The translations under genes were made by a program, and so were the position numbers. From a virus: DNA of 27,924 bases. Positions 18,360-25,369 of this stretch are shown in pieces (position 1 is the stretch's first letter; each line of letters begins with the position of its first letter). The stretch covers positions 1-27,924 of the IMG/VR virus record IMGVR_UViG_3300025769_000645; one strand, given 5' to 3'. Below the pieces are notes generated by a model, which saw nothing but the letters and a program-made list of their open reading frames with translations, was not told the origin of the DNA and did no database searches.

Positions 18360-18743
18360 ATGTGGTTATCGGCAATAAAATTAGCGGTTTCTGCTGGTAG
18401 TAAAATTTATGCCAACAAGCAAAGAACAAAAATGGCAATGTCGGATGCACAGCTTATGCACGCACAAAAAATGGCCCAAGGCCAGGAAGCTTACCAGGGA
18501 AAACTTTTAGAGGCTAGACAATCGGACTGGAAAGATGAGGCAGTTTTGATAATTCTCTCAGCGCCCATCGCAATTTTGGCCTGGGCAGTCGTATCTGATG
18601 ACCCAACCGCAATGGATAAAGTAAAATTATTTTTCAAGATGTTCTCAGAGCTCCCGTCATGGTTCACAAATTTATGGATCCTTGTAGTGGCGAGCATTTA
18701 TGGTATAAAGGGAACACAAATATTTAGAGGAGGGAAAAAATAA
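18360..18743 (+). CDS. Holin-like membrane protein
   Basis: A 127-aa protein. An N-terminal helix (LSAIKLAVSAGSKIYANK) and an amphipathic stretch (MAMSDAQLMHAQKMAQGQEAYQGKLLEARQSDWKDE) precede two transmembrane segments, about residues 60-79 (VLIILSAPIAILAWAVV) and 102-118 (LWILVVASIYGI), with a charged loop and a basic end. The layout recalls three-segment phage holins of the gene-transfer-agent type, which let endolysin reach the wall. No endolysin is visible in the window, so lysis is a suggestion. The stop overlaps the next start. Confidence 0.65.
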   Translation: MWLSAIKLAVSAGSKIYANKQRTKMAMSDAQLMHAQKMAQGQEAYQGKLLEARQSDWKDEAVLIILSAPIAILAWAVVSDDPTAMDKVKLFFKMFSELPSWFTNLWILVVASIYGIKGTQIFRGGKK

Positions 18744-19021
18744 TGGCAAACCCAAGATACAATCAACAAGTAACAAATAGACGTGGTGCTATGGGTGGAG
18801 GCATGATGAAAAGAAAAATGCTGAACTCAGGAACAAAACCTGATTTTTTAGATATAGATAAAGATAAAAATTTTAAAGAATCTATGAAATCTGCAGCTAA
18901 AAGCATGAAAAAAAATCCAATGATGAAAGCTAACAAAAAAGAAAAAGCAGCGATAAAAAAAGGCGTTGGTAAATTAAACGAAGGTCTTAAAAAATTTTTA
19001 GCAAAAAAAGGTAACAAGTAA
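18743..19021 (+). CDS. Lys/Met-rich basic protein
   Basis: A 92-aa protein with ribosome-binding site AGAGGAGGG. The N-terminal MANPRYNQQVTNRRGAMGGGMMKRK is Gly/Met-rich; residues 45-92 are Lys-rich helices (KSAAKSMKKNPMMKANKKEKAAIKKG). Overall very basic, with no Cys. It may coat or condense DNA, or be a capsid-associated peptide, but this is only composition-based. Coupled to both neighbours by one-base overlaps. Confidence 0.65.
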   Translation: MANPRYNQQVTNRRGAMGGGMMKRKMLNSGTKPDFLDIDKDKNFKESMKSAAKSMKKNPMMKANKKEKAAIKKGVGKLNEGLKKFLAKKGNK

Positions 19022-19134
19022 TGTTGAAAAAAATTAAAAATAAAATTTGCGAAATTGTTTGCAAGCTATTTGGTATTACACCATGTGTTTGTGATCACGA
19101 TTGTGATTGCAAAGATAAAGCGAGTAAACAATAA
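19021..19134 (+). CDS. Tiny Cys-rich protein
   Basis: A 37-aa protein, basic at the start (MLKKIKNKICEIVCKLFG), then PCVCDHDCDCKDK. Six Cys and a His could bind one zinc or metal ion, much like a metallothionein or knuckle. Starts and stops are shared with the neighbouring genes (A of TAA / ATG), so it is clearly part of the operon. Confidence 0.6.
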   Translation: MLKKIKNKICEIVCKLFGITPCVCDHDCDCKDKASKQ

Positions 19135-19478
19135 TGACTAAACTTTGTCCTAGAGGTAAAGCCGCAGCGAAGAGAAAATTTTCTGTGTACCCCTCAGCAT
19201 ATGCGAACGCCTACGCCAGCAAAATTTGTGCAGGTAAAATTAAAGATCCATCTGGTGTAAAGAGAAAAGATTTTAAAGGACGTAAAAAAGCGGCAGCCGG
19301 TGGATTAATGGAAGCCACTAAAAGATTAAAAAGAAAAGGATTTAGCGAAGGTACTCCTAATCCTAAGAAAAAATTTAAAGACAATCCAGAGGATAGATTT
19401 GGAAAACATAGAGGCAGTATTGCAAAAGGTTGCGGTGCCGTAATGTCAAATAGAAAAAAAGTAACAAAGTTTGTCTAA
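19134..19478 (+). CDS. Phage basic protein (CPRGKAAAKRKF...YPSAYANAYA family)
   Basis: A 114-aa protein. The N-terminus LCPRGKAAAKRKFSVYPSAYANAYASKICAGKI (about residues 4-36) is a conserved start of small basic proteins that recur in marine phages. Then comes a Lys/Arg-rich tail (DFKGRKKAAAGGLMEATKRLKRKGF) ending GCGAVMSNRKKVTKFV. Cys5 and Cys32 could pair. Function unknown. Basic composition points to DNA or RNA. It overlaps the Cys-rich gene by one base. Confidence 0.75.
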   Translation: MTKLCPRGKAAAKRKFSVYPSAYANAYASKICAGKIKDPSGVKRKDFKGRKKAAAGGLMEATKRLKRKGFSEGTPNPKKKFKDNPEDRFGKHRGSIAKGCGAVMSNRKKVTKFV

Positions 19479-19482
19479 AGCC

Positions 19483-19869
19483 ATGGCTAAAAACGGTCTT
19501 GATAAATGGTTCAAACAAAAATGGGTCGATATTGGCTCAAAGAAAAAAGACGGATCTTTTTCTAAATGTGGAAGATCAAAACAAAAAGCAGACGCAAAAC
19601 GTAAGTATCCAAAATGTGTCCCACTTGCAAAAGCAAGAAGCATGTCAGAAGGACAAAGACGTTCAGCGGTAAAAAGAAAGAGAGCGGTAGCTCAAGGCGT
19701 TGGTGGTAAACCAACAAATGTAAAAACAATTGTGAAAAGAACAAAAAAAGCAAACGGTGGACCAGGAGGAACAACAACTCCATACTTTGGTAGATCAATC
19801 AAAGGGAGTTATGGTGGTGTAGAGTTATCAAATCCATCTTACAGAAAATATTATAAAGGATTAATTTAA
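19483..19869 (+). CDS. DUF5872-like basic protein
   Basis: A 128-aa protein from the ATG at 19483 (MAKNGLDKWFKQKWVDIG); a TTG four codons upstream is an alternative. The segment LDKWFKQKWVDIGSKKKDGSFSKCGRSK matches the conserved core of DUF5872, followed by AKRKYPKCVPLAKARSMSEGQRRSAVKRKR and a Gly-rich end. This family is common in phages and bacteria, with no known role. Cys residues in KCGR and PKCVP may bind a metal. It continues the run of basic proteins. Confidence 0.7.
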   Translation: MAKNGLDKWFKQKWVDIGSKKKDGSFSKCGRSKQKADAKRKYPKCVPLAKARSMSEGQRRSAVKRKRAVAQGVGGKPTNVKTIVKRTKKANGGPGGTTTPYFGRSIKGSYGGVELSNPSYRKYYKGLI

Positions 19870-19991
19870 TGGTAAAAGGTTTAAAGAAAGTTGTTAAAGG
19901 TTTGCAAAAAGCATCCAAGACACATGCAAGACAAGCTAAGATAGTTAAAAAACATATTAAAAGAATGGGTAAGAATGGCAAGAAGAGATAA
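19869..19991 (+). CDS. Small Lys-rich protein
   Basis: A 40-aa protein, MVKGLKKVVKGLQKASKTHARQ, then AKIVKKHIKRMGKNGKKR, about one third Lys with regularly spaced hydrophobic residues. It likely forms an amphipathic cationic helix. It shares its first base with the previous TAA and overlaps the next gene by 17 bases. Similar cationic helices can bind nucleic acids or membranes; neither is shown here. Confidence 0.55.
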   Translation: MVKGLKKVVKGLQKASKTHARQAKIVKKHIKRMGKNGKKR

Positions 19992-20256
19992 AATGCCAGC
20001 AAGAAACAAGAAGAACTTCAGGCCTACAAAGGCCGGAGCAGGAATGACACGAGCCGGTGTTGCTTCCTATAGAAGAAAAAATCCCGGTTCAAAACTACAA
20101 ACAGCGGTCACAGGCAAGGTCAAACCTGGATCAAAAGCTGCAGCTAGACGTAAATCATATTGCGCTAGATCGGCCGGACAAATGAAAAAATTCCCCAAAG
20201 CAGCAAAAGATCCTAATTCTAGACTACGCCAGGCTAGAAAAAGGTGGAAATGCTAA
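19975..20256 (+). CDS. DUF6321-like basic protein
   Basis: A 93-aa protein (ATG at 19975; another in-frame ATG at 19993). AGAGMTRAGVASYRRKNPGSKLQTAVTGKVKPGSKAAARRKSYCARSAGQMKKFP is a strong match, from memory, to a phage family annotated as DUF6321 ('GmT.aGV..YrR.NPGSKL.TAVt...kPGSka..Rrks.CaR'), and ends in the usual RLRQARKRWKC. The function is unknown; the protein is very basic. It overlaps genes on both sides. Confidence 0.75.
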   Translation: MARRDKMPARNKKNFRPTKAGAGMTRAGVASYRRKNPGSKLQTAVTGKVKPGSKAAARRKSYCARSAGQMKKFPKAAKDPNSRLRQARKRWKC

Positions 20257-20504
20257 TACTTGAAGATTTAGTAAAAAAACTTAGAAAAGAATTGAGAGAC
20301 AACTACCAGGCGGTAGGTGACTCAATGATTGCAGGAAATGCAAAAGATTACGAACAATACAAATATTTGTTAGGTCAAGCACATGCTTACCAATCTATGG
20401 ATCAAGCACTAACAGATATACTTAATCAAAACGATAAAAAGGAGAAACAAGATGAGCAAAAAGCTGATAATGTCATCGAATTCGGAAGAAGTTCCGAAGA
20501 CTAG
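20250..20504 (+). CDS. Small helical hypothetical protein
   Basis: An 84-aa protein from the ATG at 20250, with AAGGTGG two bases upstream; a GTG six bases earlier is less likely. Residues 1-65 are helical (LEDLVKKLRKELRDNYQAVGDSM, then YEQYKYLLGQAHAYQSMDQALTDILNQ), the end is acidic. This arrangement resembles small genes before GroES in other marine phages, but I cannot name the family. It overlaps the GroES gene by 53 bases. Confidence 0.65.
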   Translation: MLILEDLVKKLRKELRDNYQAVGDSMIAGNAKDYEQYKYLLGQAHAYQSMDQALTDILNQNDKKEKQDEQKADNVIEFGRSSED

Positions 20505-20913
20505 ACTTGCACTTGAAGAAAAATTTAAGAAGCAAGATAAAGCAGAAGCAGACGCGTATGAGCGTTTAAAAACAAAAGAAGAAACTAAACTTCCTAAACC
20601 TACGGGTTGGAGAATGATTGTTCTGCCATTTAAAATGCCAGAAAAATCTAAAGGAGGTTTATATTTTGGACAAGAGACTTTAGAAAAACAACAAGTGGCA
20701 TCCACGTGTGGACTCGTTCTTGCACTAGGACCACATTGTTATGACAAAGAAAAGTTTCCTGAAGGACCATGGTGTAAAAAAGGCGACTGGGTTATTTTTG
20801 CACGTTATGCAGGTTCTAGGATACAAATCGATGGAGGCGAGGTAAGAATATTAAACGATGATGAAGTTCTCGCATCTATTGAAAACCCAGAAGACATACT
20901 TCATCAATATTAA
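20452..20913 (+). CDS. groES: GroES-like co-chaperonin
   Basis: A 153-aa protein with Shine-Dalgarno AAGGAG. After a charged 50-residue extension, residues 52-144 match the GroES fold: TGWRMIVLPF (strand 1), SKGGLYFGQETLEK in the position of the mobile loop that contacts GroEL (bacterial GroES has a GGI/GGL triplet there), GLVLALGPHCY, KKGDWVIFARYAGSRI and a final EVRILNDDEVLAS. Phage co-chaperonins (T4 gp31, RB49 CocO) replace host GroES to fold the capsid protein. Its place before the scaffold and capsid genes fits. The extended N-terminus is unusual. Confidence 0.85.
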   Translation: MSKKLIMSSNSEEVPKTRLALEEKFKKQDKAEADAYERLKTKEETKLPKPTGWRMIVLPFKMPEKSKGGLYFGQETLEKQQVASTCGLVLALGPHCYDKEKFPEGPWCKKGDWVIFARYAGSRIQIDGGEVRILNDDEVLASIENPEDILHQY

Positions 20914-20927
20914 CATAGGAGGAAACT

Positions 20928-21875
20928 ATGCAAGTAGAAGAAAACAAGACGGTTGACATTGATACTTCCGGCTCAGATACTGAGGTCGAATTAAAAGAAG
21001 ATCAAACAACTGATATTGCTCCAGTTGAAGAAACTGAAGCGCCTGTAGTCGCTGAGACTCAAGAAGCCAGCAGCGAGCAGCAAGAGGCTACGAAGAAAGA
21101 AGAAAAGAAAGAAGAATTAGAAGATTATAGTAGAGACGTTCAAAGAAGAATAGCAAAGCTGACTAAAAAAATGCGTGAAGCTGAAAGACAAAGAGACGAA
21201 GCTTTAACATTTGCAAAAATCCAAAAAGACAAAGCAGAGGATTTAAATCAGAAATATTCATCTTTGGAAACAACATCTGTAAAAGATAGGCAAGAGAAAA
21301 TTAGTTCATTACTTGATGCACAAAAGTCAAAACTAGCACAAGCTAGAGAAGCAGGTGACACCAATGCTGAAGTAGAAATCTCGAAGCAAATCGCACAGTT
21401 AGGATATGAAGAAGCGAGAATCCAGGAGCTTACAAAAGCTGCAGAAATGCAACCTAAAAAAGCTGAGGAAACCGTGGAAACACCTATTTCAAAATCAATG
21501 CCAGAAGTTCAAGTTGACCCTAAAGCAGAGTCTTGGGCAGCAAAAAACACATGGTTTGGTAAAGATAAGGCAATGACTTATACTGCTTTTGATTTACATA
21601 AAACATTGGTTGATGAAGAAGGATATGATCCTAAATCAGATGAATACTATACTGAGGTGGATAAAAGAATAAGACTTGAATTCCCTCATAAATTTGATAA
21701 ACCAGAGTCAACGGAATCGACCAAACCTGTGCAGACAGTAGCGTCAGCGACGCGAAGCACAAAATCAGGTCGCAAAACTGTGAGACTCACGCCGTCTCAA
21801 GTTGCAATCGCTAAAAAATTAGGTGTGCCACTTGAAGAATATGCGAAACAATTAAAACTCACGAAGGAGGCATAA
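20928..21875 (+). CDS. Capsid scaffolding protein
   Basis: A 315-aa protein with strong AGGAGG. The N-terminus is acidic and disordered (residues 1-65); residues 66-160 form long charged helices (coiled coil, from SRDVQRRIAKLTKKMREAER); the C-terminal LTPSQVAIAKKLGVPLEEYAKQLKL (about 287-311) is the short helix pair typical of phage scaffolds, which contacts the capsid protein. It would assemble inside the procapsid and leave before or during packaging. Its position directly before the capsid genes agrees. There is no protease nearby, so it may exit intact. Confidence 0.8.
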   Translation: MQVEENKTVDIDTSGSDTEVELKEDQTTDIAPVEETEAPVVAETQEASSEQQEATKKEEKKEELEDYSRDVQRRIAKLTKKMREAERQRDEALTFAKIQKDKAEDLNQKYSSLETTSVKDRQEKISSLLDAQKSKLAQAREAGDTNAEVEISKQIAQLGYEEARIQELTKAAEMQPKKAEETVETPISKSMPEVQVDPKAESWAAKNTWFGKDKAMTYTAFDLHKTLVDEEGYDPKSDEYYTEVDKRIRLEFPHKFDKPESTESTKPVQTVASATRSTKSGRKTVRLTPSQVAIAKKLGVPLEEYAKQLKLTKEA

Positions 21876-21879
21876 GCAT

Positions 21880-22341
21880 ATGGAAAACGATAACAAAAAA
21901 ACCTCTCGTGCGAGCCAAACTAGGGAAAAACAATCCAAACCCAAAGTATGGACTCCACCGTCTGCTTTAGACGCACCCCCAGCGCCAAATGGATTTAGGC
22001 ATAGATGGGTAAGAGCTGAAAGTCTTGGATTTCAAGACACAAAAAATGTGTCAGGAAGAATAAGACAAGGATACGAATTAGTTAGATCTGATGAATATCC
22101 CGATAGTGATTATCCCATTGTCGAAGATGGAAAATACGCAGGAGTGATCGGAGTAGGTGGCCTTGTGCTGACAAGGGTACCGGAGGAGGTCGCAAAACAA
22201 AGACAAGCTTATTATGCGAAACAATCGCAAGAGCAAGTCGAAGCTTTAGACAACGACCTTATGAAGGAACAGCATTCAAGTATGCCAATCAATATTGATA
22301 GGCAGACTCGTGTAACTTTCGGTGGATCAAAGAAAAATTAA
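21880..22341 (+). CDS. Head-module protein (PNGFRHRWVRAES type)
   Basis: A 153-aa protein with AAGGAGG about 12 bases upstream. A disordered N-terminus leads to PPAPNGFRHRWVRAESLGFQDTKNVSGRIRQGYELVRSDEYPD (about residues 34-75), VEDGKYAGVIGVGGLVLTRVPEEV (about 81-104), and a C-terminal LDNDLMKEQHSSMPINIDRQTRVTFGG. This order is found in phage proteins coded between scaffold and capsid, sometimes labelled minor head protein. Likely assists head assembly; no enzyme motif. Confidence 0.75.
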   Translation: MENDNKKTSRASQTREKQSKPKVWTPPSALDAPPAPNGFRHRWVRAESLGFQDTKNVSGRIRQGYELVRSDEYPDSDYPIVEDGKYAGVIGVGGLVLTRVPEEVAKQRQAYYAKQSQEQVEALDNDLMKEQHSSMPINIDRQTRVTFGGSKKN

Positions 22342-22386
22342 TTTTTTAGCGATTCCCTGGATAAACTTTAATAAGGAGAAAACTAT

Positions 22387-22962
22387 ATGGCAAACAAAGA
22401 CGCACCTTTTGGTATGAAACCAATTGGAAAAGTCGGTCAAAATAGAGATAACCAAGGTTTATCCGAGTATGATATTGCAGCTTCTGCAACAGCGATCTAT
22501 TTCCAAGATCCAGTGAAAATGGTAAACTCTGGAACAATTGGAGTAGCCGCAGCAGGTGACTCTTTACTCGGTGTACTAACAGGTATCTTTTTTACCGACG
22601 CATCAACAAGCAAGCCAACTTTTGCTAATCACTTAGACGCATCTAATGCGGCTACTGATATCAAAGGTTTCATTACGGATGATCCGTATGAAAGGTTTGA
22701 AATACAATCAAATAATAGTGGAGCTTCTGCAACAACTGATATCTTCAATGTGGCTGATATCGTGTATGCTGCAGGTTCATCACCAGATTACGTATCTCAA
22801 GTAGAGTTAAATGACTCAACTTTAGCTGCGGGATCTTCTGCAACATTGCAGATTCTTGGTCTTTCAAAAGATCCAGATAACAGTGATGTAGGTTCTGCGA
22901 ATGTCAACTGGATCGTTAGAATTAACGAGCATCTGTTAGACATGAACGTAAACGGCGTATAA
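22387..22962 (+). CDS. Probable head decoration protein
   Basis: A 191-aa protein with AAGGAG. MANKDAPFGMKPIGKVGQN is followed by a Ser/Thr/Ala/Gly-rich body with many short beta-strands (VKMVNSGTIGVAAAGDSLLGVLTGIFF), no Cys and no membrane segment. Proteins with this start are encoded just before the capsid gene in many marine phages and are often found in virions. A decoration or capsid-stabilising role is likely, not proven. The 15-base gap to the capsid gene has AGGAGG. Confidence 0.7.
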   Translation: MANKDAPFGMKPIGKVGQNRDNQGLSEYDIAASATAIYFQDPVKMVNSGTIGVAAAGDSLLGVLTGIFFTDASTSKPTFANHLDASNAATDIKGFITDDPYERFEIQSNNSGASATTDIFNVADIVYAAGSSPDYVSQVELNDSTLAAGSSATLQILGLSKDPDNSDVGSANVNWIVRINEHLLDMNVNGV

Positions 22963-22977
22963 TAGGAGGATACAACT

Positions 22978-23889
22978 ATGGCCATTTCTAGAGGACAACT
23001 AGTCAAAGAACTAGAGCCAGGTTTGAATGCCCTATTCGGCCTGGAGTATAAACAGTATGAAAATCAACATGCTGAAATATACACAACTGAAACTTCAGAC
23101 AGAGCGTTTGAAGAAGAAGTTATGTTATCAGGATTTGCATCAGCGCAAGTCAAAGCTGAGGGATCTGGTGTTTCTTTTGACAATGCTCAAGAGACTTTCA
23201 CTGCAAGATACACTCACGAGACAATCGCTCTTGCATTCTCGATAACTGAAGAAGCTATTGAAGATAACTTGTATGACAGACTCGCGTCTAGATATACAAA
23301 AGCGTTAGCACGTTCAATGGCACAAACAAAACAAGTTAAAGCGGCTAATCCATTAAACAATGGATTACCAACTGCGGACAATTTTGATGCAGGTGATGGT
23401 GTTTCTTTATTTAACACAGCTCACCCAACAATTGCTGGTTCGTTTAAAAACACTTTAACTACTCAAGCTGACTTAAACGAAACTTCATTAGAGCAATCAA
23501 TGATTGACATTGCTGCGCTTACTGATGAAAGAGGTTTAAAGATTGCTGCTAGAGGCGTGAAAATGATCGTTCCAAGTGAAAACCAATTCACTGCGGAGAG
23601 ATTAATGAAGTCTCAAGGTAGAACAGCTACAGCTGATAATGATATCAATGCAATCGTATCTATGGGTATGATTCCGCAAGGATACAGAGTGAACAATTTC
23701 TTAACTGATACTGACTCATTCTACATTATCACTGACGTGCCAAATGGTATGAAGATGTTTGACAGAGCACCTATTAAGACTGCTATGGAAGGCGACTTTG
23801 ATACTGGTAACGTAAGATACAAAGCTAGAGAAAGATACTCTTTTGGAGTTTCTGACCCTAGAGGTATCTTCGGTGTTGAAGGTGCATAA
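22978..23889 (+). CDS. Major capsid protein, Mu gpT/HK97-like
   Basis: A 303-aa protein with strong AGGAGG. MAISRGQLVKELEPGLNALFGLEYKQYENQHAEIY leads into the pattern of Mu F/T-like major head subunits: E-loop region around SFDNAQETFTARYTHETIALAFSITEEAIEDNLYDRL, P-domain helices (RYTKALARSMAQTK), HPTIAGSFKNTL, LKIAARGVKMIVPSENQFTAERLM, and a C-terminal RYSFGVSDPRGIFGVEGA. No N-terminal delta domain or protease site is seen, in line with a separate scaffold. It forms the icosahedral shell. The terminator-like hairpin behind it could favour high capsid yield. Confidence 0.88.
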   Translation: MAISRGQLVKELEPGLNALFGLEYKQYENQHAEIYTTETSDRAFEEEVMLSGFASAQVKAEGSGVSFDNAQETFTARYTHETIALAFSITEEAIEDNLYDRLASRYTKALARSMAQTKQVKAANPLNNGLPTADNFDAGDGVSLFNTAHPTIAGSFKNTLTTQADLNETSLEQSMIDIAALTDERGLKIAARGVKMIVPSENQFTAERLMKSQGRTATADNDINAIVSMGMIPQGYRVNNFLTDTDSFYIITDVPNGMKMFDRAPIKTAMEGDFDTGNVRYKARERYSFGVSDPRGIFGVEGA

Positions 23890-23902
23890 TCTTTAACGAT
23901 TT

Positions 23903-23929
23903 TTGGGGCCAGACACAATCTGGCCCCAA
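23903..23929 (+). terminator. Hairpin after the capsid gene
   Basis: TTGGGGCCAGA (23903-23913) and TCTGGCCCCAA (23919-23929) pair perfectly around a 5-base loop. The plus-strand tail is TTAAAAATT, a poor T run, so it may only attenuate or protect the capsid mRNA end. Confidence 0.75.
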
Positions 23930-23949
23930 TTAAAAATTAGAAAGGAAAA

Positions 23950-24207
23950 ATGACTTCAAAGTACAAAATCAAAATATTTACCAAAAAATTACAAACAGAA
24001 TTTATTTTAGAAACTTCAAGCTCTATGCTTGTTATGTCTCAAGTCCATAAAGAAATAATTGACTTTCTAGGAAAAAACACTATAAAATGGGAGCCGAACA
24101 AGCTTAATTACAATGGTAAAAGCGAGTTCTATATAACCTATGAGGAGGTTAATGATGGCTCAAGACAACATGGTGTTGTTCGCGAGGAAGATCCACTTCG
24201 AGTCTAG
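23950..24207 (+). CDS. Small hypothetical protein
   Basis: An 85-aa protein with GAAAGG upstream. It has alternating strands and helices (YKIKIFTKKLQTEFILE, SSSMLVMSQVHKEIIDFL) and a C-terminal FYITYEEV, as in a small alpha/beta domain. No family recognised. It overlaps the next gene by 53 bases and lies between capsid and the next promoter. Confidence 0.6.
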   Translation: MTSKYKIKIFTKKLQTEFILETSSSMLVMSQVHKEIIDFLGKNTIKWEPNKLNYNGKSEFYITYEEVNDGSRQHGVVREEDPLRV

Positions 24208-24364
24208 ATGGAACGAATTGTATCTTAAAAACGGCGGAATGGTAACACCAGAAATGTCAGCTCTAGGAGATCAAATCAAAAAAGTAATTAGACAGATTTT
24301 GAAAAACCAAGAGCAACCAAAGAGGAATCCACAGGATCTAGAGTACCACAACTACGCTAGTTAA
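24155..24364 (+). CDS. Small hypothetical protein
   Basis: A 69-aa protein. I use the ATG at 24155 (MAQDNMVLFARK), six bases after GAGGAGG; in-frame ATGs at 24140 and 24152 lie too near or before that site. The middle (HFESRWNELYLKNGGMVTPEMSALGDQIKKVIRQIL) is helical, the end polar. No recognised family. It overlaps the preceding gene in another frame. Confidence 0.6.
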   Translation: MAQDNMVLFARKIHFESRWNELYLKNGGMVTPEMSALGDQIKKVIRQILKNQEQPKRNPQDLEYHNYAS

Positions 24365-24397
24365 CTAGGGGTCTATCTTTTTAAAAAGTGGAAACAC

Positions 24398-24426
24398 TTG
24401 CTAAGGGGACCTTTCTGCTATATAAA
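24398..24426 (+). promoter_or_regulatory. Promoter for the second late block, with GAAA hairpin at -35
   Basis: TTGCTA (24398-24403), 17 bases, TATAAA (24421-24426). A small hairpin, AAGTG (24386-24390) and CACTT (24395-24399) closed by a GAAA loop, overlaps the -35. The 148-base gap 24365-24512 holds no gene. It gives a leader of about 80 bases ahead of 24513. Confidence 0.55.
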
Positions 24427-24451
24427 AATCTTACTATACATTATTAAATTG

Positions 24452-24488
24452 ACATGGACGCGTATAGTCGACGGCCTAGAGACCATGT
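24452..24488 (+). promoter_or_regulatory. Inverted repeat in the leader before 24513
   Basis: ACATGG (24452-24457) pairs with CCATGT (24483-24488), extended by a G-U and a T-A pair, around a 25-base loop. It lies between the promoter and the AGGAGG site (24499-24504), so it may stabilise the mRNA or modulate translation. Confidence 0.4.
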
Positions 24489-24512
24489 TAATTAAACTAG
24501 GAGGATAATAAT

Positions 24513-25031
24513 ATGGCACAAACTACATTTTCAGGACCAGTAAAATCTTTAAGAGGATTCGTTACTGCAGGACCTGACGCGGTTGTAAACATCACAGCGG
24601 AAACTACTTTAACTTTTGCTGCTCACGCAGGTAAAGTGATTAAAGTAAATGATGCAGATGGTGCAATCACACTTCCAACAATCAAAGCAGATAGCAAAGG
24701 CGGATCAGCTGGATCTGACGATCCTAACGCAAACAATCAATTAGGTGCGGTTTACAAATTTTTTGTAGGCACAGATTGTACTGATTGCGATATTAAAACT
24801 GATGGAACTGACAAATTTGTCGGTCACGCAACTGTTGTTAACGTTGCAGATGGAACTAATAATACATTTGCACCAGCATCATCAAACGATGTTATCAGCA
24901 TGAATGGCGGAACTACAGGTGGAGACAAAGGTAGCACGGTTACAATCACTGCACTTGAAGATAACGTATATTTAGTAGAAGCTGTGTTGATCGGTACAGG
25001 TACTGAAGCAACACCTTTTGCAGATAGTTAA
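24513..25031 (+). CDS. Probable virion surface or decoration protein
   Basis: A 172-aa protein with strong AGGAGG and its own promoter, leader and terminator, which suggests high expression. It is rich in Thr, Ala, Gly, Asp and Val with no Lys/Arg clusters. The N-terminus MAQTTFSGPVKSLRGFVTAGPDAVVNI and beta-strand-like body (TVTITALEDNVYLVEAVLIG) suggest an all-beta structural protein. A CTDC pair lies near residue 90. Similar proteins are found in phage heads, but I cannot assign it firmly. Confidence 0.65.
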   Translation: MAQTTFSGPVKSLRGFVTAGPDAVVNITAETTLTFAAHAGKVIKVNDADGAITLPTIKADSKGGSAGSDDPNANNQLGAVYKFFVGTDCTDCDIKTDGTDKFVGHATVVNVADGTNNTFAPASSNDVISMNGGTTGGDKGSTVTITALEDNVYLVEAVLIGTGTEATPFADS

Positions 25032-25037
25032 TAATTT

Positions 25038-25062
25038 AAGGTGCTCCTTCGGGAGCACCTTT
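25038..25062 (+). terminator. UUCG-loop terminator
   Basis: GGTGCTCC (25040-25047) pairs perfectly with GGAGCACC (25052-25059) around TTCG, a very stable cUUCGg tetraloop, flanked by AA/TTT. The T run is only three long, so read-through to the next genes is expected. Confidence 0.8.
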
Positions 25063-25076
25063 AAAAGGAGATATAA

Positions 25077-25361
25077 ATGAGTTATAAGGGCGATATAAAA
25101 TCGGTAAGAGTTACAGCAACCGGTGCAGTATTTGCAGGTAGAACTAGACTAAGAGGAATTATTTTAGCATCAGACGGTGGAGGTGCTGGAACGATTATAC
25201 TTCAAGACAATACAGATAGCACAACTTTGTTTCAAGCTGACGTTCCTACAGGAGATGTTTTTTCAGTGAACTTTCCTGAAGATGGAATTTTATTTAAAGG
25301 CGGAATGAAAGTTTCTACAATTACAAATATAGATGCAGCTACTTTATTGATTGATAAGTAG
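25077..25361 (+). CDS. Small virion-type beta protein
   Basis: A 94-aa protein with AAGGAG upstream. The sequence alternates strands and turns (IKSVRVTATGAVFAGRTRLRGIILASD, GTIILQDNTDSTTLFQADVP, FPEDGILFKGGMKVSTI), a small beta-sandwich pattern. It resembles short structural proteins found between capsid and adaptor genes in marine podoviruses. No catalytic residues. Likely a minor head or tail component. Confidence 0.65.
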   Translation: MSYKGDIKSVRVTATGAVFAGRTRLRGIILASDGGGAGTIILQDNTDSTTLFQADVPTGDVFSVNFPEDGILFKGGMKVSTITNIDAATLLIDK

Positions 25362-25369
25362 GAGTTTAA

